From: Embiotoca jacksoni
Taxonomy: Eukaryota > Chordata > Actinopteri > Embiotocidae
Direction of reading: 5' to 3'
Length of the DNA: 64,000 nucleotides
Assembly: GCA_022577435.1 (NCBI GenBank)
Contig: JAKOON010000085.1
Span: 599,475 to 663,474 of the forward strand
A program made the position numbers and the translations under genes. Shown piece by piece: positions 1 through 10,595 of this stretch. How positions within the stretch are numbered: position 1 is the stretch's first letter; every line of letters starts with the position of its first letter. The notes under the pieces were generated by a model. That model did not search any database. It was given only the letters and a program-made list of their open reading frames with translations, and was not told the origin of the DNA.

Positions 1-880
1 CTCACTCTCTTTATGGTTGTTTTGATTCTTTTGGTTATTTTGAGTGTCTTTATTGTTGTTTTGAGTGTTTTTATGTTTTTTTGATTGCTTTTATAGTTTT
101 TTTTTTTTTTTTTTTTTTATAGTTTTAAGGCTCTTTTGGTTATTTTGTGTCTCTGTTGTTGTTTTTAGTCTCTTTCTGGTTGATCTGAGTCCTTATTGTA
201 CATTACAATAGTGTAGAGTACTATAGAGTATCCACATCTTCGAGGTCCGAGGCAGCTGCTTGGAGCTCATCACTGAGGGCCTAGCGGTGTACAAGCCTCA
301 TTAATGCCTGTGCACTCTGCCTCCAGATAAGACTGTCTTCAGTGAGCTGAATAATTTGTGTTTCTCGACTCTCCGAAAGGACGGCTGAGCGGTGAATGAA
401 GCGCTGAGCCTCGATAGCGCACCTCCCGTCCTGATTATTGTTTCCTCCCTTTTGGCTGGGAGGTGAGGTTGAAAGGGTCGGGAGATTTTATTTTCTCTGT
501 GGATATTCATGGAAAATAATGAGACATCTTTGTGCGTTTGGGCTCTCATTAATAAAACAGCAGTCGGCTGCTCAGCAGGACGCTTGAAGAAAAAGGGAAC
601 ACGATTCGATCTTTAAGTTATTATTGAAGTGGCATTGTATCCTCTCCACACGGCCGTGTAATACAGATGATTCTTCTGACATTAACTTTTATTATTCATG
701 GTACAAGCAGTGTTTTAAAATCAATTCTTTATTCTTCGGTACCTGACACCCGCCACTTCGAGAATACAGTTCAGATTTTAAAACCATTGAAGACACAGTT
801 TTCTCAACGTGCTTTTTGTTTGAGCTGTGAATGACTAATCCTCCCGACTGGAAACTCTGATATCATGAACTTGAGCCCTG
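1..880. other. Gene-less flank, T-rich then unique
   Basis: Positions 1-180 are T-rich with a degenerate internal repetition (TTTTGGTTATTTTGAGTG-like phrases) and a T run at about 98-118. No gene is visible from 180 to 880. Positions about 480-560 (TGGATATTCATGGAAAATAATG) are AT-rich, non-repetitive and keep several homeodomain- and octamer-like words, so they could be a conserved non-coding element. That cannot be tested without other genomes. Confidence 0.5.
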
Positions 881-1360
881 ATGTTCAACATAATCCCTTT
901 AAATTCTCCCTTCAGTAGCTTCTGTCAGGTTAAATATTTGCTCCATCATTCTTCACGTGTAAAACATTTTCTTACAGCTATGGTCCATTTGAATCTGGTG
1001 AAATATTGGGTGATGCATTTGCTGGTTGCAGAACCTGTAGTTGTCCTTTGTGATCAAGTAGAAAGAAAGAACTTTGAGAACCTGATTCTGTCTTTTCAGC
1101 TGCAGGAACTTCAGGGATTAAACCTGAGACTGAACCAAAAGGTTTTACCAGGATTTAAACTTCCTCATCCAAATTTTCTGGGACTCAGACTTTCTCAAGG
1201 CCCTGGAACTATTGAGGTGAAGTTTGCAATGCTGAGTGTAAAAAAAAAAGGCAAAGATGAAGCGAATTTAGACAAAAAACTTGTTAATCAGGAACATTTT
1301 AGGTCGCTTGCTTATGTTTTGATAATCATGTTTTGCTTGCTTCAACTGAGTCTGTTGTAG
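881..1360 (+). other. Unsupported 159-codon open frame
   Basis: An uninterrupted frame of 159 codons opens at 881. I do not recognise the product: there is no domain signature, no signal peptide, and the C-terminal 20 residues are hydrophobic only by composition. It contains a pyrimidine stretch followed by CAG (TCTTTTCAGCTGCAG) that resembles a splice acceptor, and an A9 run. It abuts the 60-bp minisatellite. In AT-rich vertebrate DNA a chance frame of this length is plausible, and I treat it as probably non-coding. Confidence 0.12.
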
Positions 1361-1399
1361 TATTGACTTCAAGGCTTTTACTGCCTCAAGAGGATGATG

Positions 1400-1571
1400 C
1401 ACACGGAGCAGGAGGACCAACAACCTCCATCAGGAAGTATTCAGAGTGTTCCTGAACGCAGTACGGAGCAGGAGGACCAACAACCTCCATCAGGAAGTAT
1501 TCAGAGTGTTCCTGAACGCAGCACGGAGCAGGAGGACCAACAACCTCCATCTGGAAGTATTCAGAGTGTCG
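1400..1571 (+). repeat. 60-bp minisatellite, 3 units (locus 1)
   Basis: Three tandem 60-bp units beginning CACGGAGCAGGAGGACCAAC, with the phrases CAACCTCCATC and GTTCCTGAACGCAG, differing by single substitutions. Downstream come a short TCATCATCATC run and the 12-bp palindrome CACGTTAACGTG at 1602-1613. The same unit and flank recur at 35.1 kb (inverted), at 36.2 kb (8 units) and as a single unit at about 58.1 kb. The number of units therefore differs between copies of one dispersed element. The open frames on both strands reflect a unit length divisible by three. Confidence 0.9.
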
Positions 1572-1601
1572 TCTCTTCATCATCATCATCACTGAGTTCA
1601 C

Positions 1602-2137
1602 CACGTTAACGTGACCGCTGGTACGAGAACATTAGTGATGTCACCATGGAAACCTGAAACAGGAGCAGAGAAACATCAGATTTTGGGTCAAATGTCTGGG
1701 GAACAGAAAATCTTCAACAGGCCTGCTTACAGCCGAGTGTTCCTGAGCCCATGCAGTGATTTCCACTGCAGAATCATGGCCTGAAGATTTCAGCCATCCA
1801 ATATTTGTTTTCGGCCTTTTACCTTCCATCAGGTTCTGGGTCCAATTTTTGGGAAGCAGAAAGTCTTCAACATGGCCGCTTCATCGCCATAGACTTTCTG
1901 AAGCATTTCAAGAGTGTCTGTTGAACATTTACAGAGTTTGACACGAACAAACCCGCTCCGTTTCTGTAGTGGAAATCACTGCATGGGCTCAGGAACACTC
2001 GGCTGTAAGTGGACGTGTTGAAGATTTTCTTCCTCCCAGAACTTTTACCTAAAATCTGCTGTTTCTTTGCTCCAGTTTCAGGTTTCCACAGTGACATCAC
2101 TAATGTTCACGTACCAGCGGTCACGTTAACCTGTGGA
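1602..2137. mobile_element. Foldback (inverted-repeat) element, Tc1-derived
   Basis: A left arm (about 1602-1777) and a right arm (about 1970-2137) are inverted copies of one another over about 170 bp with scattered mismatches. Both carry GTTAACGTGACCGCTGGTAC, a CCATGGAAAC-type word and the transposase-derived stretch GTTCCTGAGCCCATGCAG. The spacer (about 1778-1969) holds diverged pieces of the same unit, including a second 'AAGTCTTCAACATGGCC' phrase. The piece reading GGAAATCACTGCATGGGCTC on the opposite strand matches the N-terminal part of fish Tc1-like transposase genes. This is best explained as a non-autonomous, palindromic derivative. It has no coding capacity. Confidence 0.7.
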
Positions 2138-2654
2138 ACTCAGGAGCTGATTTCAGGTGCTGACGGTTTCAGAGACGCAACTCCAGTCATTAATATTTTT
2201 AGTCACACCTCACATACTGGAGCAATATGAAACAGTAAGAAACCCTATTTTTAAGTTTAAGTTCTTTATTTTTCTGTAAATTTGAAACCGACTCCCCGAC
2301 AGTTTGCTTTCTTGAACTCCAACAATTCCCTGTTGCTGCAGTTATCCGTGTAGCTTGTAGTTTAATGATTGTGTGTGGAGGACCCACCTGTTCCTCTCCT
2401 CTGCCAAACCCTTCATCCTCCAGCCTGTCTCGGCCTGCTCGGAGGCTCCGAGGGCGAGCTGACCTGAGAGACGGATGAAACGATCACGACTAGCTCTGAT
2501 CTCAACCTCTCTGTCATCTCTGTGTGCTGAAGGTGTTTAACTTGCTGCCATCTCTGAAGACGGCTGAGAATGTGAGGCACAGTACTTCTCTTTTTTGTTT
2601 CCACTCCATCATGACACACTTGGATTTTAAACACAAGATTCTCCAAGTAACACT
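2138..2654. other. No gene; probable transposon debris
   Basis: No coding sequence is recognisable. The segment lies between the foldback element and the Tc1-like fragment starting near 2655 and may be diverged internal sequence of the same element family, but I see no diagnostic motif. Confidence 0.4.
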
Positions 2655-2876
2655 GATCCATCAGACCTCAGGACAGTTGTCCACTTCACCTCAGTCCATC
2701 TTCAATGATCTCGGTCCAGAGAAGGCGGCGGTGTTTCTGGATCATGTTTCTATCTGGTTTCTTCTTTGGAGAGTTTTAACATCATTTGTGGACGCAGCGA
2801 TGAACTGTGTTCACAGACGATGGTTTTCACAAGTGTTCCTGAGCCCATGCAGTGATTTCCACTCCAGATTAGTGTT
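2655..2876 (-). mobile_element. Tc1-like transposase remnant (N-terminal part)
   Basis: This stretch is nearly identical to 51543-51757, the 5' half of the larger Tc1-like remnant. The minus strand would encode the region between the helix-turn-helix end and the first catalytic Asp. It is interrupted by stops and lacks the catalytic half, so it is a dead fragment. Its close match to the 51-kb copy suggests either related insertions or a segmental duplication within the window. Confidence 0.75.
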
Positions 2877-3777
2877 TAAATGATTAAACATGATTTGGTG
2901 CTCCTTTTATCCTCCATGTCGACCAATCAGCAGCTCCCCATGAGAAAGTGCTCATACCTGACTCACCATCAGCATGTTGCTTGATGAAAGCACATGAAAT
3001 TGCAGCAAAAACCTTTTGGAAATGATTGCAGAGGAACATTTTGACAGATAATTTAACAACTCAACCTTTCCTCCTCAGAAGCAAAACTTTCCATCTTTTG
3101 CCCAAATAAAGAAACTAAAAGAAGAAGAGAGAAGTTGCCTCTCGATGCCTCATCTGTTCAACAGCTGGAGCATCACAGAGCGGTCACAGACATTCAAGGC
3201 TCTATTTTTTTGTGGCGCTACAACAAAGACGGCGAGCCTCTCTCTGACCTTGAAGTTTGCTTTGTAAGGTATTTTGTTGCTGTGAGGGACGAAAGATTCA
3301 AACAGGTGGGAGGTTCATTCCTGTCAGGCAGCAGAGAGCTGTTGGTGTTTTGGAGGAAAACTTATCGCTAACTTTGTTCTGAGAATAAAGGCTTGGCTGT
3401 TTTTGAATCTGCTGGCAACCTGATCAAAATACTGAGAGAAAATTCACAGAAATAAACTATTTACATTCAACACCCAACTGACAGGAAATCAGCATCAAAA
3501 ATCAAGTTTAGTGTCAAAGCTGGAAGGTTTGTAAATCAATGGGAGAGCAACTCTTATGGTGTGTGTTGTCCACAGCTGTGTTACAGTGTCTGACAGCTTC
3601 AGTTCATTACATCCCTGCAGCCGGCTGGAAACAGCAGGAGACGTACAGTATGTTAATAAATCTGCAGCCTCGACTGGAGGAGCATCGTGCCAGAAGGCAG
3701 ACCCATTATGCACGACGGTCCACCATGTTCACCCTCATTAAAATACATATGAGTGACACCAGATGGTTGCAAAATAA

Positions 3778-3778
<1 letters not shown>
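2877..3778. other. No gene seen
   Basis: Unique-looking sequence with no recognised protein, RNA or repeat. A 78-codon frame at 3135-3371 has no recognisable family and no splice context. It includes one CCAAT motif (GACCAATCAG near 2920) without other promoter elements. Confidence 0.5.

Positions 3779-3838
<60 letters not shown>
3779..3838. repeat. (CA)n microsatellite
   Basis: About 30 uninterrupted CA dinucleotides, ending in CG. Confidence 0.98.
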
Positions 3839-3842
<4 letters not shown>

Positions 3843-5267
3843 GAGTATAATCCTTCTGTTGGTGCGCAAGACGTCGGATTATTGGAGCTCGTTAATGAAG
3901 CGGTGTTTTAATCTTGAAATGCAAACAAAAGCTGCGGTTTTAAATGTGACAGCTTTGGATGAATCCAATATTAATGTGCCAAATGTAAATAAAAACTAAA
4001 TGTGGAGATTTTAATCAAAATTTAAATTTTATTCAGCTTTTACACCAACTTTTTTGGAAACAGGGTTTGAATAGAAGAACAACCAAATAAGCATATTTAG
4101 AAAAACATCCATAAAATGACAGAAAGAGAACAAAAGAATACACTAAATGCAGTAAATAGATTAAAAAAAAATATATTGAAAATGAATTTAAAACTGAACA
4201 CAACCAAATAACCTGAGATCTTCTGATAAACTCCATCCTTCTGACAAGGTCCAGTCACCCCTTGGTATTTATACCGGGAGGAAGAGGATGATGAAGCACT
4301 GCTTCCTTCCTCTCCAGAGCTCACAGACCGAAACAATACAGTCCTCGTCTCACAAATCCCTCCGACCTCCGGCTGCACCATGTCCAGACCAAACTGCCCT
4401 AATGAACGCCGGATTACAGTTTGAGTTGGAGCAACAAAAGCTGCGAGCACTTCCTAGAACAGTTTTCTACAGATTCACCCAGTTTGTGGGAACAACTATG
4501 ACAATATGTGTATCTTTTAACTTAAACTTAGACTCTTTAATGGTCATAAATTGCCTGGACTCTCTTACTAAACACATATGTAGTTTGTTCTTGTATAGAA
4601 ACATTTTATCATATGGATTTTGAGGCTTCAAAACATCTACGGTTTTTCGAGGTATTTTAACAAAGACGTGAAGCAGAAATAAATCTCAGAGTTGTATCTC
4701 TTCAGGCACCAGAGTAAACGGTCCACAGAGCGAATCGTGACAGTCCGCTAAATCTACATCTGCTGAATCCCACACAATCAACCCAGAACCGGGAACAGAG
4801 GACAGGATTAAAACTGATCTATCTGCAGCCTAGAATGACACACTGCTTGACTTCTTATAATATTTCACAAGTCTGAATTACAGGCTTTCAAATCTCATGT
4901 TGACCTTTTGTCTCTTCGGGCTTAAACATTGTTTATTTTTAATATATCCTTTCAATTCTGTACAGTATTTCCCAGAAGTCATTTAATTATTTTCCTTTTA
5001 TTATTTATTATTATTTTCCATATAAAATATGTGAATCAAGTGGACACTGCCACAGATTGAGGATGAAGCTGATGTGAAAGCAGCTTTAAGTGCAGTTCCA
5101 CTGATGGCCACGAGAAGCCGGCTCCAATTTTAACAACATCAACGTTAACAACATTCTCTTTATTCTTCTTTGTCTCGTTGGAATATCATCAGGAGTGGAA
5201 CACGATTCATTGAAGGCACGACAGTGTGACTTATACATTTTTGACGGTTAGACTCTGATGATGACAG
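3839..5267. other. No gene; one probable Tc1-like terminus
   Basis: Around 3985-4075 the sequence reads AAATGTAAATAAAAAC and then CCAACTTTTTTGGAAACAGG, phrases typical of the terminal inverted repeat and sub-terminal region of the same Tc1-like family seen at 9.6-10.25 kb. The rest, including a 117-codon minus-strand frame at 4097-4450, matches nothing I know. 4940-5040 is AT-rich. Confidence 0.4.
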
Positions 5268-5640
5268 GCAGGAAGAAAACCTCCAACAGAAGGAAGGAAA
5301 AACTCTCTTTTAACAGAAAAAAAACTCCAACAGAAGGAAAAACTCTCTTTTAACAGAAGAAACCTCAAACAGAAGGAAAAACTCTCTTTTAACAGAAAAA
5401 ACTCCAACAGAAGGAAAAACTCTCTTTTAACAGAAGAAACCTCCAACAGAAGGATAAACTCTCTTTTAACAGAAGAAACCTCCAACAAAAGGAAAAACTC
5501 TCTTTTAACAGAAGAAACCTCCAACAGAAGGAAAAACTCTCTTTTAACAGAAGAAATCTCCAACAGAAAGAAAAACTCTCTTTTAACAGAAGAAACCTCC
5601 AACAGAAGCAAAAACTCTTTTAACAAGAAAGAACTCTCTT
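5268..5640. repeat. 37-39-bp minisatellite, about 10 units
   Basis: Tandem imperfect units containing CTCCAACAGAAGGAAAAACT followed by CTCTTTTAACAGAAGAAAC. Small indels give unit lengths of about 34-39 bp. The minus-strand frame of 174 codons across it is a repeat translation rich in Leu, Phe and Lys and has no gene context. Confidence 0.9.
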
Positions 5641-6436
5641 TTTTATTTTCATTTAGAAACTTCACAGTTGTAAATATTGGAAATAGTCTTTGTTTTCCGA
5701 GGTACTGAGAGTTCAGTGTGTTTACCAGCTGCAGATCGATCTCAAAACTCTTCACCAGGCTCTGAACTTAAATCAAGCCTGATGTAACCAGCTTATGAAA
5801 GAACAAAAGGAAAGTTCTCTTTGGGGATATTTACACCACAAATCCCCTCAAAGCCTTCATTGCATGACAAGTTCTTTAAAAGCAGAAACCATCAGAAGCA
5901 GAGCAGCTGAATGAATTTCACACCTCTGTTTGAAGAATAAAGTCTCTGTTTCCATATGGTGATGAAAGGAGGTCGATTCAATTGATTACACAGTAAAGCT
6001 TGTGTTAAATTAACTTGCAGGTAGAACAATCAATCAGGTCCGACACCACCTCACCTGTACAGTGTGGGCAGCGGAGGGAGGGTTTCACATTTACTGATCT
6101 CCAACCAGCTCAATAGGATGATCAATGGAGGTGGAGGAATTATAAGTAAAGAGTAATTTCACACTCCACTTTGTCTCGGTGGTGACGTCGTGACGTGGAG
6201 GAGGCGGCCGACTGAGCGCACTCTGACACGAGACAAAATATCACATCTTATCTTATTCTGCAGTAAAACATCCGCTTGTCAGGAGTTTTTGAGGATTTTA
6301 TTGAAATTTTCCCTCAACCTGCTTTGTTAAGGTTCTTTCATTCTGTTGTTTTCCGTGTTTCCACCTCGCAGGCTTGGCGAATTTGTCGGTTGATGTATCA
6401 AAGAATGGCAGTTGTTTGACTTTAGTTTTTCACATA
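5641..6436. other. No gene; small GC-rich patch
   Basis: Mostly unique sequence. At 6181-6220 a GC-rich patch contains two adjacent CRE half-sites, TGACGTCG and TGACGTGG, followed by GGAGGCGGCCG. It might be a small regulatory site, but no transcript start or open frame follows it. Confidence 0.35.
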
Positions 6437-6645
6437 AACACCGAGATAACTGATGGACACATTTTATTCACTTTGGATTTGATGAGAGAAGTTGAATGGG
6501 AGTCTATGGAGCCGGAGGCTTTTTGGAGCCGACCTCTAGTGGCACTCGCTGGTATTGCAGCTGAAGACACTTTTGGATCAGAACCATTTTACAGACCTGA
6601 AGCTACGAACTCTTTGATAAACAGTCTGTGGATAAACCGGGGGAT
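6437..6645 (+). mobile_element. Unclassified dispersed repeat, copy 1 (partial)
   Basis: The stretch starting ACACCGAGATAACTGATGG and running through GAGCCGGAGGCTTTTTGGAG to GTGGATAAACCG recurs at 11331-11533, 41681-41782 and 43620-43800 with few mismatches. This copy lacks the upstream half seen in copies 2-4. All copies share an open frame of about 60 codons (contains EWESMEPEAFWSRPLV), but it has no recognisable domain, and the copies begin and end at different points. I read it as a non-coding dispersed element of unknown class. Confidence 0.8.
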
Positions 6646-7160
6646 TAGTGATCAGCAGGAATCTATGGTGCCTTAAACTTTCGTATATAGGGCTGAAAAA
6701 CAGTTCTAAGGTGTCGCCTTGCTGGCTTTCATACTTCCGTTACTCTTTTAAACAACCTGTCTTCTGCTGGATCGTGTTTGTACTCTTTGAATTCCTCTGA
6801 GAACCTTCAGTACAAACTGTTGGGTCACCTGCAGCAGCTTTGTTCCTGCTTAAGGTGGATTTCCTCCGGTATAGTCTGCTGAACGCACAAAGTCCAGGGA
6901 CAAAGTGTGTATTTGTGTTGCGAGGGGCTCCTCCGCCCGTCACATCGTCCTCCATCCTCTCCCATTATATCCACCAGTGTTTCTGTGACTTGGTGCAAGC
7001 AGAGCGGTGAGAAGACAACTTTGATGTTCAATGAAGTGCTCCACTTCAAAGTTCTGCACGGCGGGATTAGCCGAGGAAGGAGATTACTGTAATTGGGGAC
7101 TGTGGAGGTGGAACAAAAGGTTCTTCTCTCCGTCAGCGAGGTGGATGTTGTACAGTGAAG

Positions 7161-7162
<2 letters not shown>
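6646..7162. other. No gene seen
   Basis: Unique-looking DNA between a dispersed repeat and a CA tract. Frames on either strand are short and unrecognised. Confidence 0.5.

Positions 7163-7250
<88 letters not shown>
7163..7250. repeat. (CA)n microsatellite
   Basis: About 44 uninterrupted CA units. Minus-strand frames here encode Cys-Val runs and are artefacts. Confidence 0.98.
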
Positions 7251-7252
<2 letters not shown>

Positions 7253-7369
7253 CTACAGTGGGGGATGTTGAAGGAAAAATTCCCAATAGAACCCGACAAA
7301 AAAAATAAAAACTGTCCTTCATGAGTCTCAATTCAAGCTGTGATGAGACTTTGGATGAATTTGCAGTCA

Positions 7370-7990
7370 GCGTTCCTGCTGATCCTGGAATTCCTGGAAT
7401 ATCCTGGAATTATAAAAGTCTCTTGGAACATCATAGAGTTTAGTTAAAATTTTAAGCTGCCATTTATCAAACTGAACACCTTGTGTTCATATTCTTAAGG
7501 TTTGAGTTAAGGTTTCCTTAAAGAAAATAAATCAGTTGTGCTAAAAACCCTTTGGTCATATCCTTAAGGTTTCCTTAAATGTAAGTATGCTAGGTTTTCT
7601 CCTTATCTTGGTCTTAAACTTAAAGAATCGCTTATAATTTGCAAAACCGTTGCACAAAACACCTTAAGTTCAGGTTCTCCCTAAAGTCTGAGTTTAGGTT
7701 TCCTTATAAAAATAAATCAGTTGAACAAAACATCCTTAAGTCATCTCCTTAAGGTTTGCTTAAATTCAAGTAGCCTATTTAAGGTTTTCTCCTTATCTTC
7801 ATCTTTTACTTATTAAATTCCTAAAGTTGGATAATTTGCCCTTGTTCAGTCTCTCTTGGTGCTCCTCAGGGTGCTATACTCGGTCCTCTCTTTTTCCTAT
7901 TGAGTTGAAGCTAAACTTGTTCACTCAGGGTTCCTGCTGGTCCTGGAGCTTCTGGAATATCCTGGAATTAAAAAAAGTCTCTTCTAGACA
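7370..7990. mobile_element. Dispersed element with internal and flanking duplications
   Basis: Two near-identical phrases, TCCTGGAATATCCTGGAATT at about 7389 and a related copy (TTCTGGAATATCCTGGAATT) at about 7949, flank the region. Inside, 7475-7640 and 7657-7815 are diverged direct copies of a 160-180-bp unit (AAAATAAATCAGTTG, TTTTCTCCTTATCTT). A non-LTR reverse transcriptase motif follows at 7852-7905. The whole is probably a decayed composite of retroelement and MITE-like parts; I cannot name the family. Confidence 0.45.
7852..7905 (+). pseudogene. LINE reverse transcriptase motif fragment
   Basis: The plus-strand frame reads SLGAPQGAILGPLFFLLS. It matches the conserved G-x-P-Q-G-x-x-L-G-P-L-x-F block of non-LTR retrotransposon reverse transcriptases (CR1/L2/Rex/Jockey-type). 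Only about 18 codons remain, and no YxDD box or endonuclease is visible nearby. It is a tiny fossil. Confidence 0.55.
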
Positions 7991-8008
7991 TTAAAGTCAG
8001 AGGATTTT

Positions 8009-8620
8009 TGTCAGGAGTTCAGTTTTGTCCTCCGTTTTGCCCCCGATCACCTCTCCTCCTGTGTCCCCTGTCTTTGTCTGTGGCCACGTCCCTCACCAGT
8101 CCCAGCAGATGCAGCCACTCACCCCTGATCACCACCTGCAGGTGTGCTGCATCTCCCTGATCACCTCCCCAGACTATATGTAACCTGCCCCTGCACAACT
8201 CTGGTTGTCGGTGCATTTTTGTTAGCCACCCGTCCGTCCTCTGTCTGCTCTCCGTCCGTCTTCCGTCTGCTCCCCGTCAGCTCTCCGTCAGTCCTGTACC
8301 TGTACCTGTTCCTCCGGCCTCTGTGTCTCCTGCGGATATCCCCGTCAAAATCACCAGTCGGTGGAGTTGCCCTCCCGGCTCGGAAGATTGTTGACGCCGT
8401 CCCTTCCGCTGGTCTGCCGGCTGCCCTGTTACCCGTGTCCCCCTGGAGCTGTCGGTTGAGTTGCCCTCCCGACTGGACGTAAGTGGACACGCTCGGTGCC
8501 ACCTTTTGGTTTGTAGTTTTTTGTTTGTTTTTTGGACAATAAAGACTGTATTTTTGGAACTTGAAACCTCGAGTCTGTGAGCTTGCATTTGGTTCCTGGA
8601 AAAACACCCACCTCATAACA
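8009..8620 (+). mobile_element. Solo LTR, 612 bp, with 5-bp target duplication
   Basis: The segment begins TGTCAGG and ends CTCATAACA, giving the TG...CA ends of an LTR. It is flanked by a perfect direct repeat ATTTT (8004-8008 and 8621-8625). A poly(A) signal AATAAA lies at 8538-8543 and an AT-rich ACTATATG box near 8171. A CT-rich body with short CCGTCCGTC-type repeats lies between. No primer binding site, gag or pol lies on either side, so this is the product of LTR-LTR recombination. A Gypsy or ERV-type origin fits the 5-bp duplication. Frames on both strands are incidental. Confidence 0.82.
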
Positions 8621-8625
8621 ATTTT

Positions 8626-9234
8626 ATTTATGTTGTTGAACTAGCTGCTAATGAAGGCAAACATGCAGGACAATCAACATTTCAAGAGCTTCGGCTCAAA
8701 AACGACAACTTGAAGGAAAAGCCAGATGTAAAGTTTGAAACAGGAAGAAGCATCACTGCTCTGCTGCAGCTTCAGGACATTCACTCATTTTGTTCCATTG
8801 AAGGAGAAATATTTTGCTGAAAATGTTTTTTGAACTAGTAAATAAAGCTCAGAAACTGCTGGGAATGAAATAATGTGGCTGGATTTCGTCTGATCAGCAC
8901 AAATCTGGAAATTCAACTGTTTATTCAGGGACAGTCGGAGAATTGTGTGTGAACCCTGTCTTCACAGCAGCTGTTTACTTATTCAAGATAAATTAATAAA
9001 TGGGTCAGTGGGGCATTAAACCGGTCACAGCTGGCCTCTCTGTGTGAACTCTGCAACTTCTTTCTAAAATCACTTTAAAATCCAATGAATCAGAACACAT
9101 CTCCTTCAGTGAAGAGGAGCTCAGGAGCTAATTGTGTTCCAGTAAAGCAGAAAAAAGGTTTAAAGGCACTTTTTATCAGATATAATAAGTTTATTTAATT
9201 AGCAGCAGAAACATGTTCCTACAGCAGTTACTGC
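8626..9234. other. No gene seen
   Basis: Unique-looking AT-rich sequence without recognisable coding or repeat signatures. Confidence 0.5.
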
Positions 9235-9600
9235 ATTTTCAATTCATATTCAAGAGAGATTTATTGCCATTTGCACATGAAGGTACAAGACACTGCAGGT
9301 ACGTTGGACTTTTTATGAATGTCTGTCACTGTCAACTTTCTAAGGAGTAAAAGACAAAGAAAAAAAATGTGAAGAGCATCATAAACAAAATAAACACACT
9401 GAATATACAAGAAAATTAAAAAAAAATGTCAATAAAAAAAATTACACTGAGTTGTGAATAAAAAAAAATGTACACTGAGTTTTAAAATCCAACTGTGAAA
9501 AATAAATTAATTGCACGATGAATTACTGCACAAAAATAACCTGCGAGGACTGTATGACAGAGAAACAGGAAGTCCTATGAGAGTAATTCATTAATTTTTA
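9235..9600. mobile_element. Degenerate dispersed repeat, A-rich
   Basis: Contains AGAGAGATTTATTGCCATTT and A-rich phrases (AAATTACACTGAGTTGTGAA, duplicated near 9475) common in teleost interspersed repeats. Class uncertain, non-coding. Confidence 0.35.
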
Positions 9601-9631
9601 CAAAACAAAACCAAAAAAATTGTGACGCTTC

Positions 9632-10245
9632 GTAAAATGTAAATAAAAACAGAATGTGATGATGTGATGATGTGATGTCAGCAACACGTCTCTATAGCGC
9701 CACGTCCTGGCGCCGCGCTAGTGGCAGCCTGCTGCAGCATCTCCCCCCTGAGAGCCCCCCTGCTGTAGTGAAGAAATTTCCCCTCGGGGATTAATAAAGT
9801 GTATAAAATCTAAAAAAAAAAAAAAAAAATCTAAAGTTGTTCCAGGATCGTGTTCACCACTGAGCTGCATCAACTCTTCTTTTAACAACACTCTGGAAAC
9901 GTTGGGGAACTGAGGAGACCAGTTTCTGGAGTTTAGAAAGTGAAATGTGGTCCCGTTCTTGTCTGATACAGGATTTCAGCTGCTCAACAGTTCAGGGTCT
10001 CCTTTGACGTATTTTTTGTTTCATGATGCGCCAAATTTAAAAACGCCACATTTACAGAGTGATGTTAAAACAATTGGTGATGCAACACAGTGGAAAACAT
10101 GCCCCTGTCACAACTTATTTGAGATAAAAGTTCGCAGTTTAAACATTTCATATGTTGTCTTTGGCCTATTTACAATTAAAATTGGGTTTATATGATTTGA
10201 AAATCATCACATTGTTTTTATTTACATTTTACACGGCGTCCCAAC
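9632..10245. mobile_element. Palindromic Tc1-like derivative interrupted by a retroelement tail
   Basis: The left end at about 9635 (AAAATGTAAATAAAAACAGA) and the right end at about 10215-10240 (TTTTTATTTACATTTTACAC) are inverted, as expected for Tc1-like terminal repeats. From about 9855 to 10030 the minus strand matches the transposase C-terminal region (also present at 51004-51175). From about 10075 to 10240 the plus strand carries the element's 3' end (CAACACAGTGGAAAACATGC, CCCCTGTCACAACTT). Two opposite 3' halves therefore face each other. Between them sits a poly(A)-tailed retroelement end (9700-9830). The element is dead. Confidence 0.6.
9700..9830 (+). mobile_element. LINE/SINE 3' tail
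   Basis: Ends with AATTTCCCCTCGGGGATTAA, then TAAAGTG and an A17 run. This matches the well-known fish LINE-type 3' end (…TTTCCC…GGGA.TAATAAAG). The upstream GCGCCGCGCTAGTGGCAGCC part is GC-rich. No body of an element is identifiable, so it is a 5'-truncated insertion. Confidence 0.55.
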
Positions 10246-10475
10246 TTTGTTTATGTTGTATTTGGTTTGTGTTTTCCATTGTTTTCAGATCAGATGCTTG
10301 TGTTTCTGACCTTCATACTCCCAGAGGAGGAGGTAGAGGCTCTTTTTAACGTGGAGGCTGGGGTGATGGACGGGTAAAAGGTCAAAGGTCAAGGAGAGTT
10401 TTCTCTTTTTCTTTCACGTCAGAGCGTCTGCTTTTCCTGTAAACCGTGTTTTTCTCAGGAGGTGAACGCTCACTG
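10246..10475. other. No gene seen
   Basis: Unique sequence leading into a purine-rich tract. Confidence 0.45.
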
Positions 10476-10595
10476 TGGAGGAGGAGGAGGACGAAGAGGA
10501 GGAGGAAGAAGAGGAGGAAGGGTGGAGAAGAAGGAGGAGGAAAGGTGGAGGAGGAGGAAGGGTGGAGGTTGGAGGTTGGAGTAACATAACTATCT
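10476..10595. repeat. Purine (GGA/GAA) tract
   Basis: About 120 bp of nearly pure purine on the plus strand. Such homopurine-homopyrimidine tracts can form triplex (H-DNA). Glu-rich and Pro/Ser-rich frames across it are compositional. Confidence 0.85.

Noticed and set aside
3135..3371. 78-codon frame as a small gene
   Set aside because: No family resemblance, promoter or splice sites; length expected by chance.
8144..8616. Plus- and minus-strand frames of 100-150 codons
   Set aside because: They lie inside a solo LTR defined by its ends and target duplication.
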